Positions 9,999 to 20,799 are shown, counted from the stretch's first letter. The stretch is 64,000 nt of DNA from Termitomyces sp. T153 (GCA_018296165.2 JACKQL020000050.1:310001-374000); one strand, 5' to 3'. The notes: generated by a model not told the origin, from the sequence alone. Translations and numbers: made by a program.

Positions 9999-11625
9999 AG
10001 AAGAACTTGATAGAGCAAGGTCTCAAGAGGTGGAACTTAGGAAGGCAGTTCTAAGTCAGCAGCAGACATCTAGAATAGATCCTGTTGCAGTACTAACTCT
10101 CTCCCAGCCTCTGTTACCCACAGAAGGTACTGAGGAAGAAAAGGAAGCAGACTTACAAGCCTACCTAAAACATAGGAAGGGTAGTGAGAGTGAACAGTGG
10201 GATGACTTGCTACCAATTGTACAAAGCTGGCTACAAGACCCAAGCAAAGAACCTGAAGGTTTGAAGGGCTGGGACCCAGACAAGTTTAAGAGGTTTGCAA
10301 AACAGTTCTTCTTTGATCAAAAGGGGAGACTGTACAAATGCAATCATGAGACTAGGCATAAGCTAGTAGTCAATATTGATAAGTGGATGTTCATGCTTAA
10401 ATCAGCCCATGATGCCTTAGGGCATAGAGAGACTTATGCAACCAAAATGTTAATACAAGAACAATTTTGGTGGCCAGGCATTGATGGAGATGTACAGTGG
10501 TATGTTGGGACTTGTCACAACTGTCAGATATGTCAGAAGACAGTTGTAAACAGAGCTTCCACAGTAACCTATACACCCTCTATCTACCAAACAATCCACA
10601 TTGATACCATGCACATGACTCCAGCTTCAAATGGCTGCAAGTATATTGTCCATAATAGGTGTGCATTGTCTTCATGGATGGAAGGGAGGCCTCTGTGCAA
10701 AGAAAACCAAAACAATTGGTCAATGGTTGTTTGAGGATGTAATTTGTCATTGGGATTGCATTGCAGAAATCATCACTGACAATGCTGGACAATTCAAAAA
10801 GGTTACAGCTTGGATAGAGAGTAAGTATGGAATCAGAGGCATTGCTATCTCTCCATACAACTCTCAAGCTAATGGCAAAATTGAAAGGCCACATTGGGAT
10901 GTCAGGCAAGCTTTATTCAAAGCTTGTGAGGATCACACTAAATGGTTTTGGTTCTTCTTCCATGTAATGTGAAGTGATCACATTATGATCTGGCAGAGAT
11001 TTGGATGTTCACCATACTTCATGGTCACTGGAGCTCATCCAACTCTACCTTTGGACTTGGTAGAGGCTACCTGGTTAATAGAATTACCAGAAGGGCTATT
11101 GTCTACAGAAGAATTGATTGGCTATCATGCTAGGGCCCTAGCCAAGCACCACCAACATGTAGAAGAGATGAGAGAGAGAGTTGGGAAGGACAAACTCCAA
11201 TGGGCCTGGAAGTTTGCAGAGGAGCATAAAAACTCTATCAAAGACTTCAAATTCAAGCCTTTGGACTTAGTCTTGGTGAAGAATATGATTACAGAAAGCT
11301 CACACAGTGCTAAAATGCTGCCCTGTTTTCATGGTCCAATGGTAGTAATTGCTAAGACCAAGGGTGGTAATTACATTGTGGCAGAGCTAGATGGCAGACC
11401 AGAGTTGCAGCTTTTAGAGTAGTCCCTTACAAAGCTCAAAGACAATTGGAGCTATTCCAAAGCCTAGAACAATGAGTAGATATCACTCCAGAAAAGTTAA
11501 AAGAGTTGAGGGAGGAACTACAAAAGCCTACTATAAATGTGTCAGATCTGTCATTTGGATCTAAAAGGCTTCATGAGCCTCTGGACCATGACACGATTAA
11601 GTTGGACAATAGCCCCGAAAGTTGA
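9955..11625 (+). pseudogene. Integrase of gypsy element 1 (frameshifted)
   Basis: Three frames. 9955-10734 has the HHCC zinc-binding domain (HDALGHRETYATKML, WWPGIDGDVQWYVGTCHNC) and the first catalytic Asp (TIHIDTMHMT). 10631-10972 has the core (ITDNAGQFKK, NSQANGKIERPHWDVR, including the DDE glutamate). 10985-11422 has the C-terminal domain (LVLVKNMITE, GPMVVIAKTKGG). Coding resemblance then runs in another frame to a stop at about 11625 (RVVPYKAQRQLELF, KLKELREEL). Confidence 0.75.
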
Positions 11626-12075
11626 CAAAAAGTTTAAAAAGTTTTGTTTGAAAAAGACAAAAGTTAAAAGGACTTAATCACATGTTTTCAGTGTTAATGG
11701 CATCATATTTGGAGTTGCAAAATAAAGAGATATAAAGAGGTTTTTGTTATGAGTAGGGATGGTTGAAAATGGCTACACTAATTTAAGCAGAGGCATTGCC
11801 AATGTTTACAATGCGGCGGCCTCTTATACAAGTACAGGGGAACAGGGAATTTTCAGAGATGAAGGGGTAATTTCGATGTTGGAATCAGAATTGATGACCT
11901 AGGACTCTAAAGTAAGTAAAAATGAGTCAAGGAAAGTCAAAAAGGGGATAATACCTCAGGCAAAACTTGGAGACTGTTGAGTAGATCTCTAGTATGCTCA
12001 ATGTTGGAAGGACTGAGAGTTTTGTCGAGGCAAACAAGGCAAGTCAAGATAAGCTTATAAGTTTGGAGGGTGATT
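11626..12075. other. AT-rich spacer, no gene
   Basis: A-rich, CpG-poor sequence between the integrase stop and the GC-rich LTR. I see no LTR matching 4551-5182, no coding region and no other repeat. GTGAT at 12070-12074 may be a target-site duplicate of the next element. Confidence 0.4.
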
Positions 12076-13229
12076 TGTCAGGTTCCACTGACCCTGGGGG
12101 CTCAGCTGCACTGGGCGAGTCCTTACTAGGCGGGCGTGATTCCCCTGCATTGGTAACCAAACACTCGAAGACGTTCCGGGTCCGGGTGGGTTGCACAGGT
12201 AGTTGGGGAGATGTGATCCAGACAGATCCGGGAAGGTCCGGAGAAGTCGGATTGTGGGGAAACAAGACGGTCTTGGTGGGGTTCAGGCAGAAGGCCGTAC
12301 AGGAGATTTGCGGAAGCAAGGGAGGTAGGTGGCTGTGTGATCAATGGGGACGGAGCCGGGGTTTGATGGGAGATCATTTGGAGCTGATGGAGTCCGGGAC
12401 CGAGCAAAGAGTGAGGTTCGGACCTGGTAAAGGAGTGTCGGGGTTCGTAATCATAATCGCGGAGTTTGTGAGGTCATTAGGGTTGATGAAGACTTGGGCA
12501 CAATGGTCTGACGGAGTCACCGAGACAGCGTCGGACGAGACAATATGGAACAGGAGTAGATTCGAGTGGAGATACGAAACGATAACGAGAACGATAACGA
12601 AATGGAGACAAGATAAGACCAGGAGACTGAGATAAGACCGGGAGACTGAGATAAGACCGGGAGACTGAGAGTAAGGAGAATGGGACACGAAACACAAAAC
12701 ACGAAAAGGAAACAATCAGACCATAGGTAACGTTAAGCAATATCAAGACTAGAGTACGAAGAGTTACTCGATGACTTATATACTGACTACCGGAGGACTT
12801 CGGGGTACGTCGGCTGTGGCGGCAGGGCTTGGCGGGGCTTGACGGAGTGGGCGGGTGTCGGTTGTGATCGAAGATCGTGCCGCGCTGATACGTTGATGGG
12901 ATCATTGGAGAACGCAGGTTGCCCCGAGGTTGTCGTGATACTCCGGAATAGGTCGGAGGAAGCAGGGTGTTGAGTTAATGATGAGTGGCGAAGATTGGGA
13001 ATAGCGGGGGTGGTTCTCGGGGTTCGGGAAGCCCAGGGTAAGTGTCAGTGGCTGCGGGGCAGGCACCGAAGTTGGCCCAGGGGGCCGTCGGAGTTAGCCG
13101 GGGAGGCGTTGGAGTTAGCCAAAGTAGGCGCGGGGCATGGGTGGAAGTTCGGCAGAGCGTTGGGGGTCCTTTTGGGGGTTCGGGGGTTTGATGGACGATG
13201 TGCGGGGTTTTGGGGAACGGGTCGTGACA
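12076..13229 (-). repeat. LTR 1 (3' LTR in element sense)
   Basis: 1154 bp with TGTCA/TGACA termini. Very similar to 17180-18377 apart from a 57-bp tandem duplication in the other copy. Contains the TATA box (plus strand TTATATACTGAC, about 12777) and the AATATCAAGAC motif complementary to the transcript start. Confidence 0.85.
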
Positions 13230-13439
13230 TCACTCCCTTTTCAGCGTCGAGACCCTTCGAGACGCGGGGCAGGATGGGGATCGGCGGGGTGTGGGAGTCA
13301 AAGCCGAGCAATATTGATCAATCCGCAGCGAGTGATAGTGGCGTGGGAGACGAAGTCGAAGCGCGGCCGCCGTTTCGTCAGGGTCCTCCTCAATCAATTA
13401 AAAGCTTTGGGCATGCCCCGGGGTTTCCCAAATTTCGTC

Positions 13440-14570
13440 ATGTCTTCCCCCAGCGTTCCAGTGGTTTCTCCCGCCGATTTAGACGAGGTGGTGGTGTATG
13501 ACAGTGGGGGTGAGGAGTTCGAGCGTCGGCGCCGGGGTAGCGTTAGGGACTGGAGTCGTAAGTGTTGTCGAATTTTCCTTTCGGGATGGTTGACGGGGTT
13601 CCGGTAGAGTCGTCCGTAGTAGTAGTGGTGGACTTTCCGGGGGTTCCGAAGCGGACCAAGTTTCGTCCCGCGGTGCCAAAGGGGAAGGGGGCGTCTTCGG
13701 TGGTGGTTCGGGGAAAGCGTCGAGCTTCCCCACCCTCGGGGGCGGGACCCAGCAAGAGGCCGCGTGGGCGCGAGTTGTTGGCGGGGCCTCCCGAGTCTTC
13801 CCTCTTTTCCCCTGTCCCTGGCGTTCCCTCGGAGCGGTCGTCGAGTCCCTCCGCGCCGATTCCTTCAATCACGGAGGTCTTCCTTCGCAAGCAGGTGGAG
13901 GCCTTGACGACGTCGTTGGCAGTACGGGAGGGGGAGCTCCGCCGGGCGAGGGAGGATCGTGACGCGGCGCGGACGGAGAAGGAAGCGATGGAGCGGGAGA
14001 GGAATACTTCGGTGCGCGTGGCGACGGAGCGGGCGCTAGAGGTGCGGGGTTTGCGGGAGCGTCTGGCGCAGGTGGAGGGGCAACCCGCGGGGGAAGCGGA
14101 GGGGCGGGGACGAGTTCCGGAGGGGGATGCGTTGTGGGCGGAGCTGGAGGCGGCGAGGCGGAGGGAGGATTGGTTGGCCAACGAGGCCGCCTCGGGTCGC
14201 GCGGGGATTCTTCGTGAGTTGTCTCCCGTTCCTCCGTTCGTTATTGACGGTTCATTTTCGGAGTTTAGGCTGGGTGCGGGAGCATCGGGTCCTCTTGGAC
14301 GGTGCCTCCGCGGCGTTCACGTCGATTCAGGACGGGTTGACGCAGGGGTCCGCGGTCCAGCCTCCGGAGTTGCAGCAGGGAATGGCGCGGTTGGAGAGGT
14401 TGCTGGCGGGGCATCGGCGACGCAATGCGGTGGCCCCGGGGTCGTGGTGGGAGGTGGCGGCCGATGCGGGGGAGGCATTGCCGGGGTTGGCGGAGATCCT
14501 AGCGGTGGTGCGGGCCCAGATGGAGGTCGACCTGGGGGTTGGGCTTCCGGGAGGTCCGGGGAGGGAGTGA
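13440..14570 (+). CDS. Three-exon coiled-coil protein, antisense to the LTR element
   Basis: Joins cleanly across two short GT-AG introns: exon 13440-13557, intron 13558-13607 (50 bp), exon 13608-14213, intron 14214-14268 (55 bp), exon 14269-14570. Both introns have a TTGAC branch-like site and both junctions keep frame, giving about 341 residues. An in-frame ATG at 13413 is an alternative start. The N-terminus has an acidic patch (ADLDEVVVYDSGGEEFE), a basic Ser/Pro linker follows (KRRASPPSGAGPSKRPRG), then a long heptad-like Arg/Glu coiled coil (LRRAREDRDAARTEKEAM), and a globular end (WVREHRVLLDGASAAF, LERLLAGHRRRNAVAPG). I recognise no enzyme or capsid domain. It resembles repeat-associated hypothetical proteins of mushrooms. 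Function unknown. Confidence 0.65.
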
Positions 14571-17033
14571 GATGGGCGTGGGCCTCGTTTCTTGTTGCTC
14601 TCGGACTTGCTGCCTTCCCCGCCTAATGTATATATGATCTTTTGTACGCGAACATGTCATTTCTTGGTCCCTGGGTGTGTGAAGTGAGATTTTTAGTTTT
14701 GTCGGAGGGCAAAGTAAGCGAAACACGCAGGGGTGTGAGAGGGAGTTGAATCCCTAGTGAGTCCAGAGGCGGGGTTTACGCCCGCTAGTGCCGTCTGCGC
14801 TGGCTAGTCCCGGGGTTTGTCGGGATGGGGCGGGGCATCACAGGAGGGCTCCCGAGGTCTGGCGGGGGTGGTGGGAGTTCTCCGGTGGGGGTCCCCGGCA
14901 TTTCAGGCGGTGTCATTGAGTTCGATTCTCGGAAATTCCGACTGGGGGTGTAGGGGACGTGCGCCGTATTGGTAGTGGAGGGTGGGCCTTCGAATTTTTC
15001 AATTTTTCATGGTGCCCAACGGGTTCGGGGCTTTAATTGTCTTGGCAGTGCGGTTGGCGGGGGGTAATGGGGGTCTCCCCATGGTCTGGCCCTTATGCTG
15101 GCACTGGTGGCGAGGGCGGCGGGGCCTTTTTCATTGGCGGGGTTGGGTGAGGCGAGGTTCGTCCTCGCGGTATAGTTGGTCCGGGTCGGGGTTGTGTTCC
15201 GGAGTGTTGCGTCTGTGGGCGGGCATGCTTCAGGTGGCGCTTTGGTGTGCTCCGGAGTGTCGATGACCGAGGGGGTAGGATGCGGGGTGATCAGTCCCAA
15301 CCAGTTCCTTCGGGTCCGGGGCCGAAATTTGGAGTTCCGGATCATCTACATGACATTGCTTTCCTGACCAAAGGTAAGCCCGAGGCGGACAAAGGGGGTC
15401 TTACGTATTTCTGATACTTCCTCGAGTTCAGAGGTTCGGGGTTTGGTGGTTCCTTCATTGGGGAGAAGTGGGTGGTCCCGGAGTCGACTCAAGGGTCACT
15501 TGGTGGGGGTTTGTTGGTTGTTCATGGTTGTTGGGGCGGCGGAAGGTCGGCCGCGGGAGGGCACTGGAGTGGGGCTCCCCGGGAGATGTGGCAGGGTCGG
15601 ATTTACTCTTCGTTCGTGTTCCGGAGCGGTCCGGAGATTGTGCAAGTGCAGGGGTGATAGTGGGGGGAGGCACTGCCAGCTTGTCTGGAGGCCCCGGTGA
15701 TGTGGTCCCTATTTGGGCGGACATATTCCGGTGTAGGGGCGGGGTTCGGAGTGGGTGGTGATTTCTGTTGCGGAGTTGGGTCTACCAGGGCATCGTTGTC
15801 AAGCCGGCGCTGTGAGTCCTCTTGGTCAGATGTCGGGGTCGGAGCGGAGGCCCTGGAGTCGTGTCGCCAGGGTCCGGAGCTGGATTGATGGGTTAGGAGG
15901 GGTCTGGGTGGGACTGTTTCGGGCTGGCGCGGGGTCGTTTTGGGTCGTCGAGCCAGATGGGGGGGGTCTTTTGAGGATATGGGAGCGCGTGCCCTTGGGG
16001 TTGTCGGGTCGCTTAAATGGCCGATCGTTGTTTTCTGGATGATGGTGGGGCTTCTCCCTCCCTTATATGAACATGTCAGCGAATTTAGAGTACTTAGGGA
16101 ACTACTTCGTATAGGGTCCTTTTTCCTATAGTTAGTTCGGGGTGGCTCCTATGCTGGGGATTCCTTCGTGGGAGGTGGCGTAGTCTGGTGGTGGGGTTTA
16201 AGCTCGGGGGTGGCATGTGGGGGGTTTTGGCGTCCAGGGTCCTCATTGTCAGGGGCTCCGGATTGTGTGGGGGAGGGTGGTGAAATAGCGGCGTGGTCCG
16301 GAGTTGTCCCTTGTCGGGGTGCTGTGGTTCTCCTTATTAACGTCTAGAGGCTCGGGGATGTTTTGGTCTTGTTCCGGGGTTGTCGGGGTCAGGTCGGGGG
16401 AGTCGGGGCCCCTTCATTTGTTGGGCGGAGGTGACGGCCGATCGATCGAGGTCCGGAAGCAGGTCATGGGGTTGGAGCATAGCCTGGGTCTGAGGTTCTT
16501 GTCCTGTGGTTGGGGTTGTTGGGTCGAGCTTGATTTTGGTGGTTTCGAGGCTAGTTGTCGGAGGGTTTAGTTCCTTGGAGGGGGTCAATAATAGGGTTCG
16601 GTGATGTTGTTGGTGATTAGTCACGTTTATTGGTCTGCGGGGTTGCTGGTGGGCCGGTGAATCCACAGGCGGGCTTTGGGGAAGCGCGTTCTCAGTGGTC
16701 TCTTCGTAGCTGGCGATCCCTGCGCAGTGGGTGACTGTTCTGTGGCGGGTTGGCGTTATTGTTGGTTGGAGGGCTGGCGCAGTGCCGGAGACCTTGTTAC
16801 TCGTTTGATCGGATGGTCGCCAGGCTTTAGGATGTTATTCTTTGGGTGATGTCGGGGTCAACTTTGTGCGAGAGAGCGGAGTTGGCGGAGAGTGTAAGAG
16901 TGGGGTGGAAGATGATTTGACGGTTTGCGCGAGGGGTTGGGAGTTGGGTGTGAGTTGGGGAGGGTGTCCGTGGGGGGAGCCGTTGTATGAAAGTAACTGG
17001 AGCGGAGGGGACGTTTGGTGTCGGATCCGCGAC
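14571..17033. other. Interior of the GC-rich element, no intact gene
   Basis: The plus strand is strongly G+T-rich (minus strand C+A-rich), as in the gag-rich sense strand of the related element at 27.7 kb. Short minus-strand proline-rich frames occur (for example 16337-16666, 16835-17107, 15007-15345), but no zinc knuckle, protease or RT motif is visible. Probably degenerate gag-derived filler plus the 3' UTR of the antisense gene. Confidence 0.5.
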
Positions 17034-17147
17034 TCAATGTGCCTCGGCAAATTGGGCAGGGCCGTATGAATCATAAGGGTTCCCCGGCACGGGTAGACCA
17101 TAGACATCGGAGTTATTTGATTGTGTGTGCGGAGATAATGCGGGCAT
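17034..17147 (-). pseudogene. Vestigial gag start of the GC-rich element
   Basis: An ATG lies 20 nt downstream of the PBS, exactly the spacing of the gag ATG (27761) in the RT-bearing relative. It opens 37 codons sharing a YG-PVP-NPY pattern with that gag (VYGLPVPGNPYDSYG against IYGWLVPENPYTPF), then stops. Read as the relic of a lost gag-pol ORF. Confidence 0.55.
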
Positions 17148-17166
17148 CACGGACGGGGTAAGGTCG

Positions 17167-17178
17167 GGTCTTGATATT
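17167..17178 (-). promoter_or_regulatory. Self-complementary primer-binding site (GC-rich element)
   Basis: On the minus strand, one base after the LTR, is AATATCAAGACC. The first 11 bases pair perfectly with the predicted transcript start AGTCTTGATATT inside the LTR (minus strand 17856-17845), which lies 32 nt from the first base of the TATA box (17888-17881). This fits Tf1-type self-priming rather than tRNA priming. Confidence 0.65.
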
Positions 17179-17179
17179 A

Positions 17180-18377
17180 TGTCAGGGTCCGCTGACCTCG
17201 GGGGCGCAGCTGCACTGGGCGAGTCCTTACTAGGCGGGCGTGATCCCCTGCATTGGTGACCGGACACTCAAAGACATTCTGGGTCCTGGGGGTTTGCACG
17301 GGTAATTGGGGAGATGTGATCCAGACAGGTCCGGGAAGGTCCGGAGAAGTCGGATTGTGGGGAAATGAGACGGTCTTGGCGGGGTTCAGGCAGAAGGCCG
17401 TACGGGAGATTTGCGGAAGCAAGGGAGTAGGTGGCTGTGTGATCAATGGGGGCGGAGCCGGGGTTTGATGGGAGATCATTTGGAGTTGATGGAGTCCGGG
17501 ACCGAGCGAAGAGTGAGGTTCGGACCTGGTAAGGGGTGTCGGGGTTCGTAATTATAATCGCGGAGTTCGTGAGGTCGTTAGGGTTGATGAAGAATTGGGC
17601 ACAAGGGTCAGACGACGTCACCGAGACGGCGTCGGACGAGACAATATGGAACAAGAGTAGATTCGAGTGGAGGTACGAAACGATAACGAGAACGATAACA
17701 AAAAGGGGACGAGACAAGACCGGGAGACTGAGATAAGACCGGGAGACTGAGATAAGACCGGGAAACTGAGAGTAAGGAGAAAGAGACACGAAAACGAACA
17801 CGAAACACAAAAAGGAAGCAATCAGACCATAGGTAACGTTAAGCAATATCAAGACTGGAGTACGAAGAGCTACTCGATGACTTATATACTGACTACCGGA
17901 GGACTTCGGGGTACGTCGGCTGTGGCGGCGGGGCTTGGCGGGGCTTGACGGAGTGGGCGGGTGTCGGTTGTGATCGAAGATCGTGCCGCGCTGATACGTT
18001 GATGGGATCGCGGGCGGGTGTCGGTTGTGATCGAAGATCGTGCCGCGCTGATACGTTGATGGGATCGCGGGTTGTTCCGAGGTTGTCGTGATATTCCGGA
18101 ATAGGTCGGAGGAAGCAGGGTGTTGAGTTAATGATGGGTGGGCAAAGATCAGGAATAGCGGGGGTGGTTCTCGGGGTTTGGGAAGCCCAGGGTAAGTGTC
18201 AGTGGCTGCGGGGCAGGCACCGAAGTTGGCCAGGGGGCCGTCGGAGTTAGCCGGGGAGGTGTCGGAGTTAGCCAAGGTAGGCGTGGGCATGGGCGGAAGT
18301 TCGGCGGAGCGTTGGGGGTCCTTTTGGGGGTTCGGGGGTTTGATGGACGATGTGCGGGGTTTTGGGGAACGGGTCGT
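17180..18377 (-). repeat. LTR 2 (5' LTR in element sense)
   Basis: 1198 bp visible; only the last four bases (GACA by comparison with LTR 1) are lost in the N gap. Contains TATATAAG (minus, 17888-17881) and the self-priming sequence. A 57-bp tandem duplication (17955-18011 and 18012-18068) explains its greater length. Confidence 0.85.
17955..18068. repeat. 57-bp tandem duplication inside LTR 2
   Basis: Two adjacent, essentially identical 57-bp units, each beginning GGGCGGGTGTCGG. LTR 1 has a single unit (about 12847-12903), so this arose after insertion or during the last replication cycle. Confidence 0.85.
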
Positions 18378-18477
18378 NNNNNNNNNNNNNNNNNNNNNNN
18401 NNNNNNNNNNNNNNNNNNNNNNNNNNNNNNNNNNNNNNNNNNNNNNNNNNNNNNNNNNNNNNNNNNNNNNNNNNNNN
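18378..18477. other. Assembly gap (100 N)
   Basis: A run of exactly 100 N, a conventional placeholder length. It starts four bases before the expected LTR end. Confidence 0.99.
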
Positions 18478-19709
18478 ACAGTGATGTTGAGCAAATAAAG
18501 TTGTTGCTGCATGGCAAGGTCAACAGCATCACAATGTTGTTGGAGATCAGCACAAGGCAGGAGGGCCCCATTGTCAGCAAGCTGGATGGCTTTGAGGATG
18601 GTGTCAACCTGGCTGAGAAGCAAGAGCACAGCCTCACTCCCAGGTTTGAGGTTGGCTGGAGAAGGATCAGGAGAGAAGGAAAAAAAAGGAAACAGATAAA
18701 AGACTGACCAAAGACAGGAAGAACCTTGATTTTTTTTGGTTTGGGCTTGCCGACTGGGTCGGTCTGGGTTAAAAAGAGAGAAAGCATGCCAAAATGATGA
18801 GCGAGTAAATTGAGTTTAAGGGCTGGACTTACGTTAGCTTGGTGCTTGCCAGAACAAATAGATGATGGACCTAGCATGTCAATGTCCTGATCCTGAGTTC
18901 AACATTTCAGCTAGAAGGGCAGGATGTCAGCCAGAGGAAGGGATTGAAGGGAATGCATACCTCCTCAGCTTCCCGTCGACGCTGAACCTCTCATCAATTT
19001 TTCTCAATTTAAAGAATAGCATTGGCAAAAGTAAGGAAACCCTGGATGTCAATGGAGTTGTTAGTGGCACTATGATTAATTACTGAAAGGGTGGCAGTCA
19101 GAGAGTCAAAAAGGCTCTTTTGCTCAGCAATGCATGGGAAATCTGCCTGGTCAGCAAAGTGCTGAGGCAAAGAGAAGATGGGTGAAGAAGATCAAAGAAG
19201 GGAAAGAGAGACTGAAAGGAGAACTCACCAGCTGCATGGTGCCAAGATATCAGGCACAGTCAGCCTGAGTTTCAGGGATACCAGCCACAACCCCACAGAA
19301 GCCAGTGACAGCCTGGGCAAACAGGGGAAGTTGGAGGACTGCTAGGATGACTTGATGCATGTTATGCTTGACAGAGCGCTGGAGAAGAGCAAAGCTGTTG
19401 GGCAAGTTCAGGCCAGAACTTGGACAAGCAGTCAAAGGAGCACAAGGAAGCCTGGCAGTGGGGCCAGTAGGAGTTCTATAAGGAATGGTGGGAGTGGAAA
19501 AGTTCAGATGACATGGCTCAAGGAAAAGGGGGTCATGGCAAGCATGTCCTTATCGGACAGCAGAAGTGATTAAGAAAAAGAAAAATAATTTTCATAGAAA
19601 AATGAAAGAACTATGGGCTTTTGTAATTGAAAATTGGGTGATTGAGTGCACACAGTCTTCAAGACACAAAGACCTGACTGAGGGCAGTCAGTAAAATGGT
19701 GTGGGAGAG
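18478..19709. other. CpG-poor relic sequence of unknown family
   Basis: The minus strand has short coding-like pieces with splice-like signals: about 18650-18480 (LLLLSQVDTILKAIQLADNG) and about 19435-19250 (FALLQRSVKHNMHQVILAVL). Stops interrupt them and I recognise no domain. Base composition matches the neighbouring decayed transposons, not the GC-rich element. Confidence 0.4.
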
Positions 19710-19937
19710 GTGATATGCCTGTCTTGTACATAAGACAGGTAGAATATACTAATAAGATAAGAAATACCAGTTAACAAGCTGAAAACTGTAAGCTTGGGTA
19801 ATGTTGAAAACTGTAGACATGAAAAACTTACCTAGTATGAAAAGAAAATCACCAAAGATCCCAAAGAGCATACATTGAATGATGCCAGCAGAAGCTCTGA
19901 TGTTAAATCAAGGCTGATCATGCATTTTGATAGGTGA
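19710..19937. repeat. Dispersed ~225 bp repeat, copy 2
   Basis: Same orientation as 4316-4545. The hairpin is degraded at its CG positions (CCTGTCTTGT left arm). Ends about 45 bp before repeat B2 of the tyrosine-recombinase element. Confidence 0.6.
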
Positions 19938-19979
19938 TACATTCCACATCAGTATGTGACCCTGCCAAGCTTTAGGACT

Positions 19980-20190
19980 CCTTAATTCATGACTGGTTAT
20001 GAAGGATGAATGTGATTTTGTTGGCCAGTGAGAAAGAAGTGAATGAAGTGAGAAAAGGCTTGAGTTGCAGTGTGATGTTGTGGAAAACAAATGTAATGAT
20101 TTCTTGAGTCCTGAGATAGTTCTTGAGCTTTGGTTTTACCTCCCAAGAGCAAGAGGGGCAGAAAGTCAAGCTAACTATGAGGAACTAGTG
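19980..20190 (-). repeat. Split direct repeat B2
   Basis: Matches B1 (20530-20740): both share ACTGGTTATGAA, GCCAGTGAGAAAGAAGT and GTTCTTGAGCTTTGGTTTT. It is the 3' terminal repeat of the element. Confidence 0.8.
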
Positions 20191-20249
20191 AGTAGGTAAA
20201 AAAAATAAGTAGAATGTAATGAAATGACATAGGGATGGTGGGAGAGATA

Positions 20250-20524
20250 AAAATGCATGATGTAATGAGTATTTGATGGGCAGCACTGTGAGTGCAGTGT
20301 ACAGCTTGTAAGTACAATGTAAAAAAGGCTTACCTGCAAGCACAATGTGAGACAACAAAGTTCTCATCTTTGTGCCCACAGATATTTAAGGTAAAGGAAA
20401 CAATTGGACAAAGGAAACTGTGGCTAGTGGCCTAGGGTTGAGTGTGCTAAATGTGATGAGTGAAAAGGGGTGATCTCATTTTTGGCCCAAATCAACCCTG
20501 GGCAACTCCCCATCAACACTTGCC
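20250..20524 (-). repeat. Split direct repeat A2
   Basis: Matches A1 (24438-24722) over about 275 bp: GGCTTACCTGCAA, GTGAGACAACAAAGTTCTC, AGTGGCCTAGGGTTGAGT and CATCAACACTTGC are shared. Lies directly between B1 and B2. Confidence 0.85.
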
Positions 20525-20529
20525 AAAAT

Positions 20530-20740
20530 CATTAATTCACAACTGGTTATGAAGAATGAATGGGCTTTTGTCAGCCAGTGAGAAAGAAGTGGATGAAGTG
20601 AGAAAAGGCTTAAGTTGCAGTGTGACATTGCAGGAAAGAAATGTAATGATTTCTAGAGTCTTGAGACAGTTCTTGAGCTTTGGTTTTACCTCCTGAGAGT
20701 GAGAGGGGCTGAAAGTCAAGCCAGAGCTGTGAAGTTCCAA
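20530..20740 (-). repeat. Split direct repeat B1
   Basis: Internal copy of B, just 3' of the recombinase gene and adjoining A2 with about 6 bp between. Confidence 0.8.
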
Positions 20741-20799
20741 AGAGCCAGAGGTTTGAAAGGGGCTATGTGAGGATGGGCCATGTAAAGGAGTGAGGAGAG

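Larger units (their letters stand above)
4551..11625 (+). mobile_element. Ty3/gypsy element 1 (decayed)
   Basis: Gene order gag, protease, RT, RNase H, integrase on the plus strand, which is the Ty3/gypsy order. The coding region is long and still largely open but broken by about seven frame changes or stops. CpG is nearly absent. The expected 3' LTR is missing; 450 bp of AT-rich sequence follows and then an unrelated GC-rich element begins. Confidence 0.8.
12076..18377 (-). mobile_element. GC-rich non-autonomous LTR element carrying an antisense gene
   Basis: Two direct LTRs (12076-13229 and 17180-18377) start with TGTCA and end with TGACA, and bracket a 3.95 kb interior with no RT, RNase H or integrase. 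Orientation is minus: a TATATAAG box and the PBS complement lie in that sense, the PBS adjoins 17180, and a polypurine tract (GAAAAGGGAGTG on the minus strand, about 13231-13244) adjoins 13229. The LTR is clearly the same family as 26680-27728, which belongs to an RT-bearing sushi-type element. High GC and intact CpGs suggest a recent insertion. Confidence 0.85.

Noticed and set aside
11640..12070. 3' LTR for gypsy element 1
   Set aside because: No segment here matches 4551-5182 and no terminal TG...CA pair with flanking duplication was seen.
11994..12905. Open frames on both strands inside LTR 1
   Set aside because: They lie wholly in the LTR and arise from high GC and low stop density.
17268..18629. 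Long minus-strand open frame spanning LTR 2 and the N gap
   Set aside because: It is translated LTR sequence joined through Ns to unrelated flank; no domain, and the frame is not open in the same way in LTR 1.
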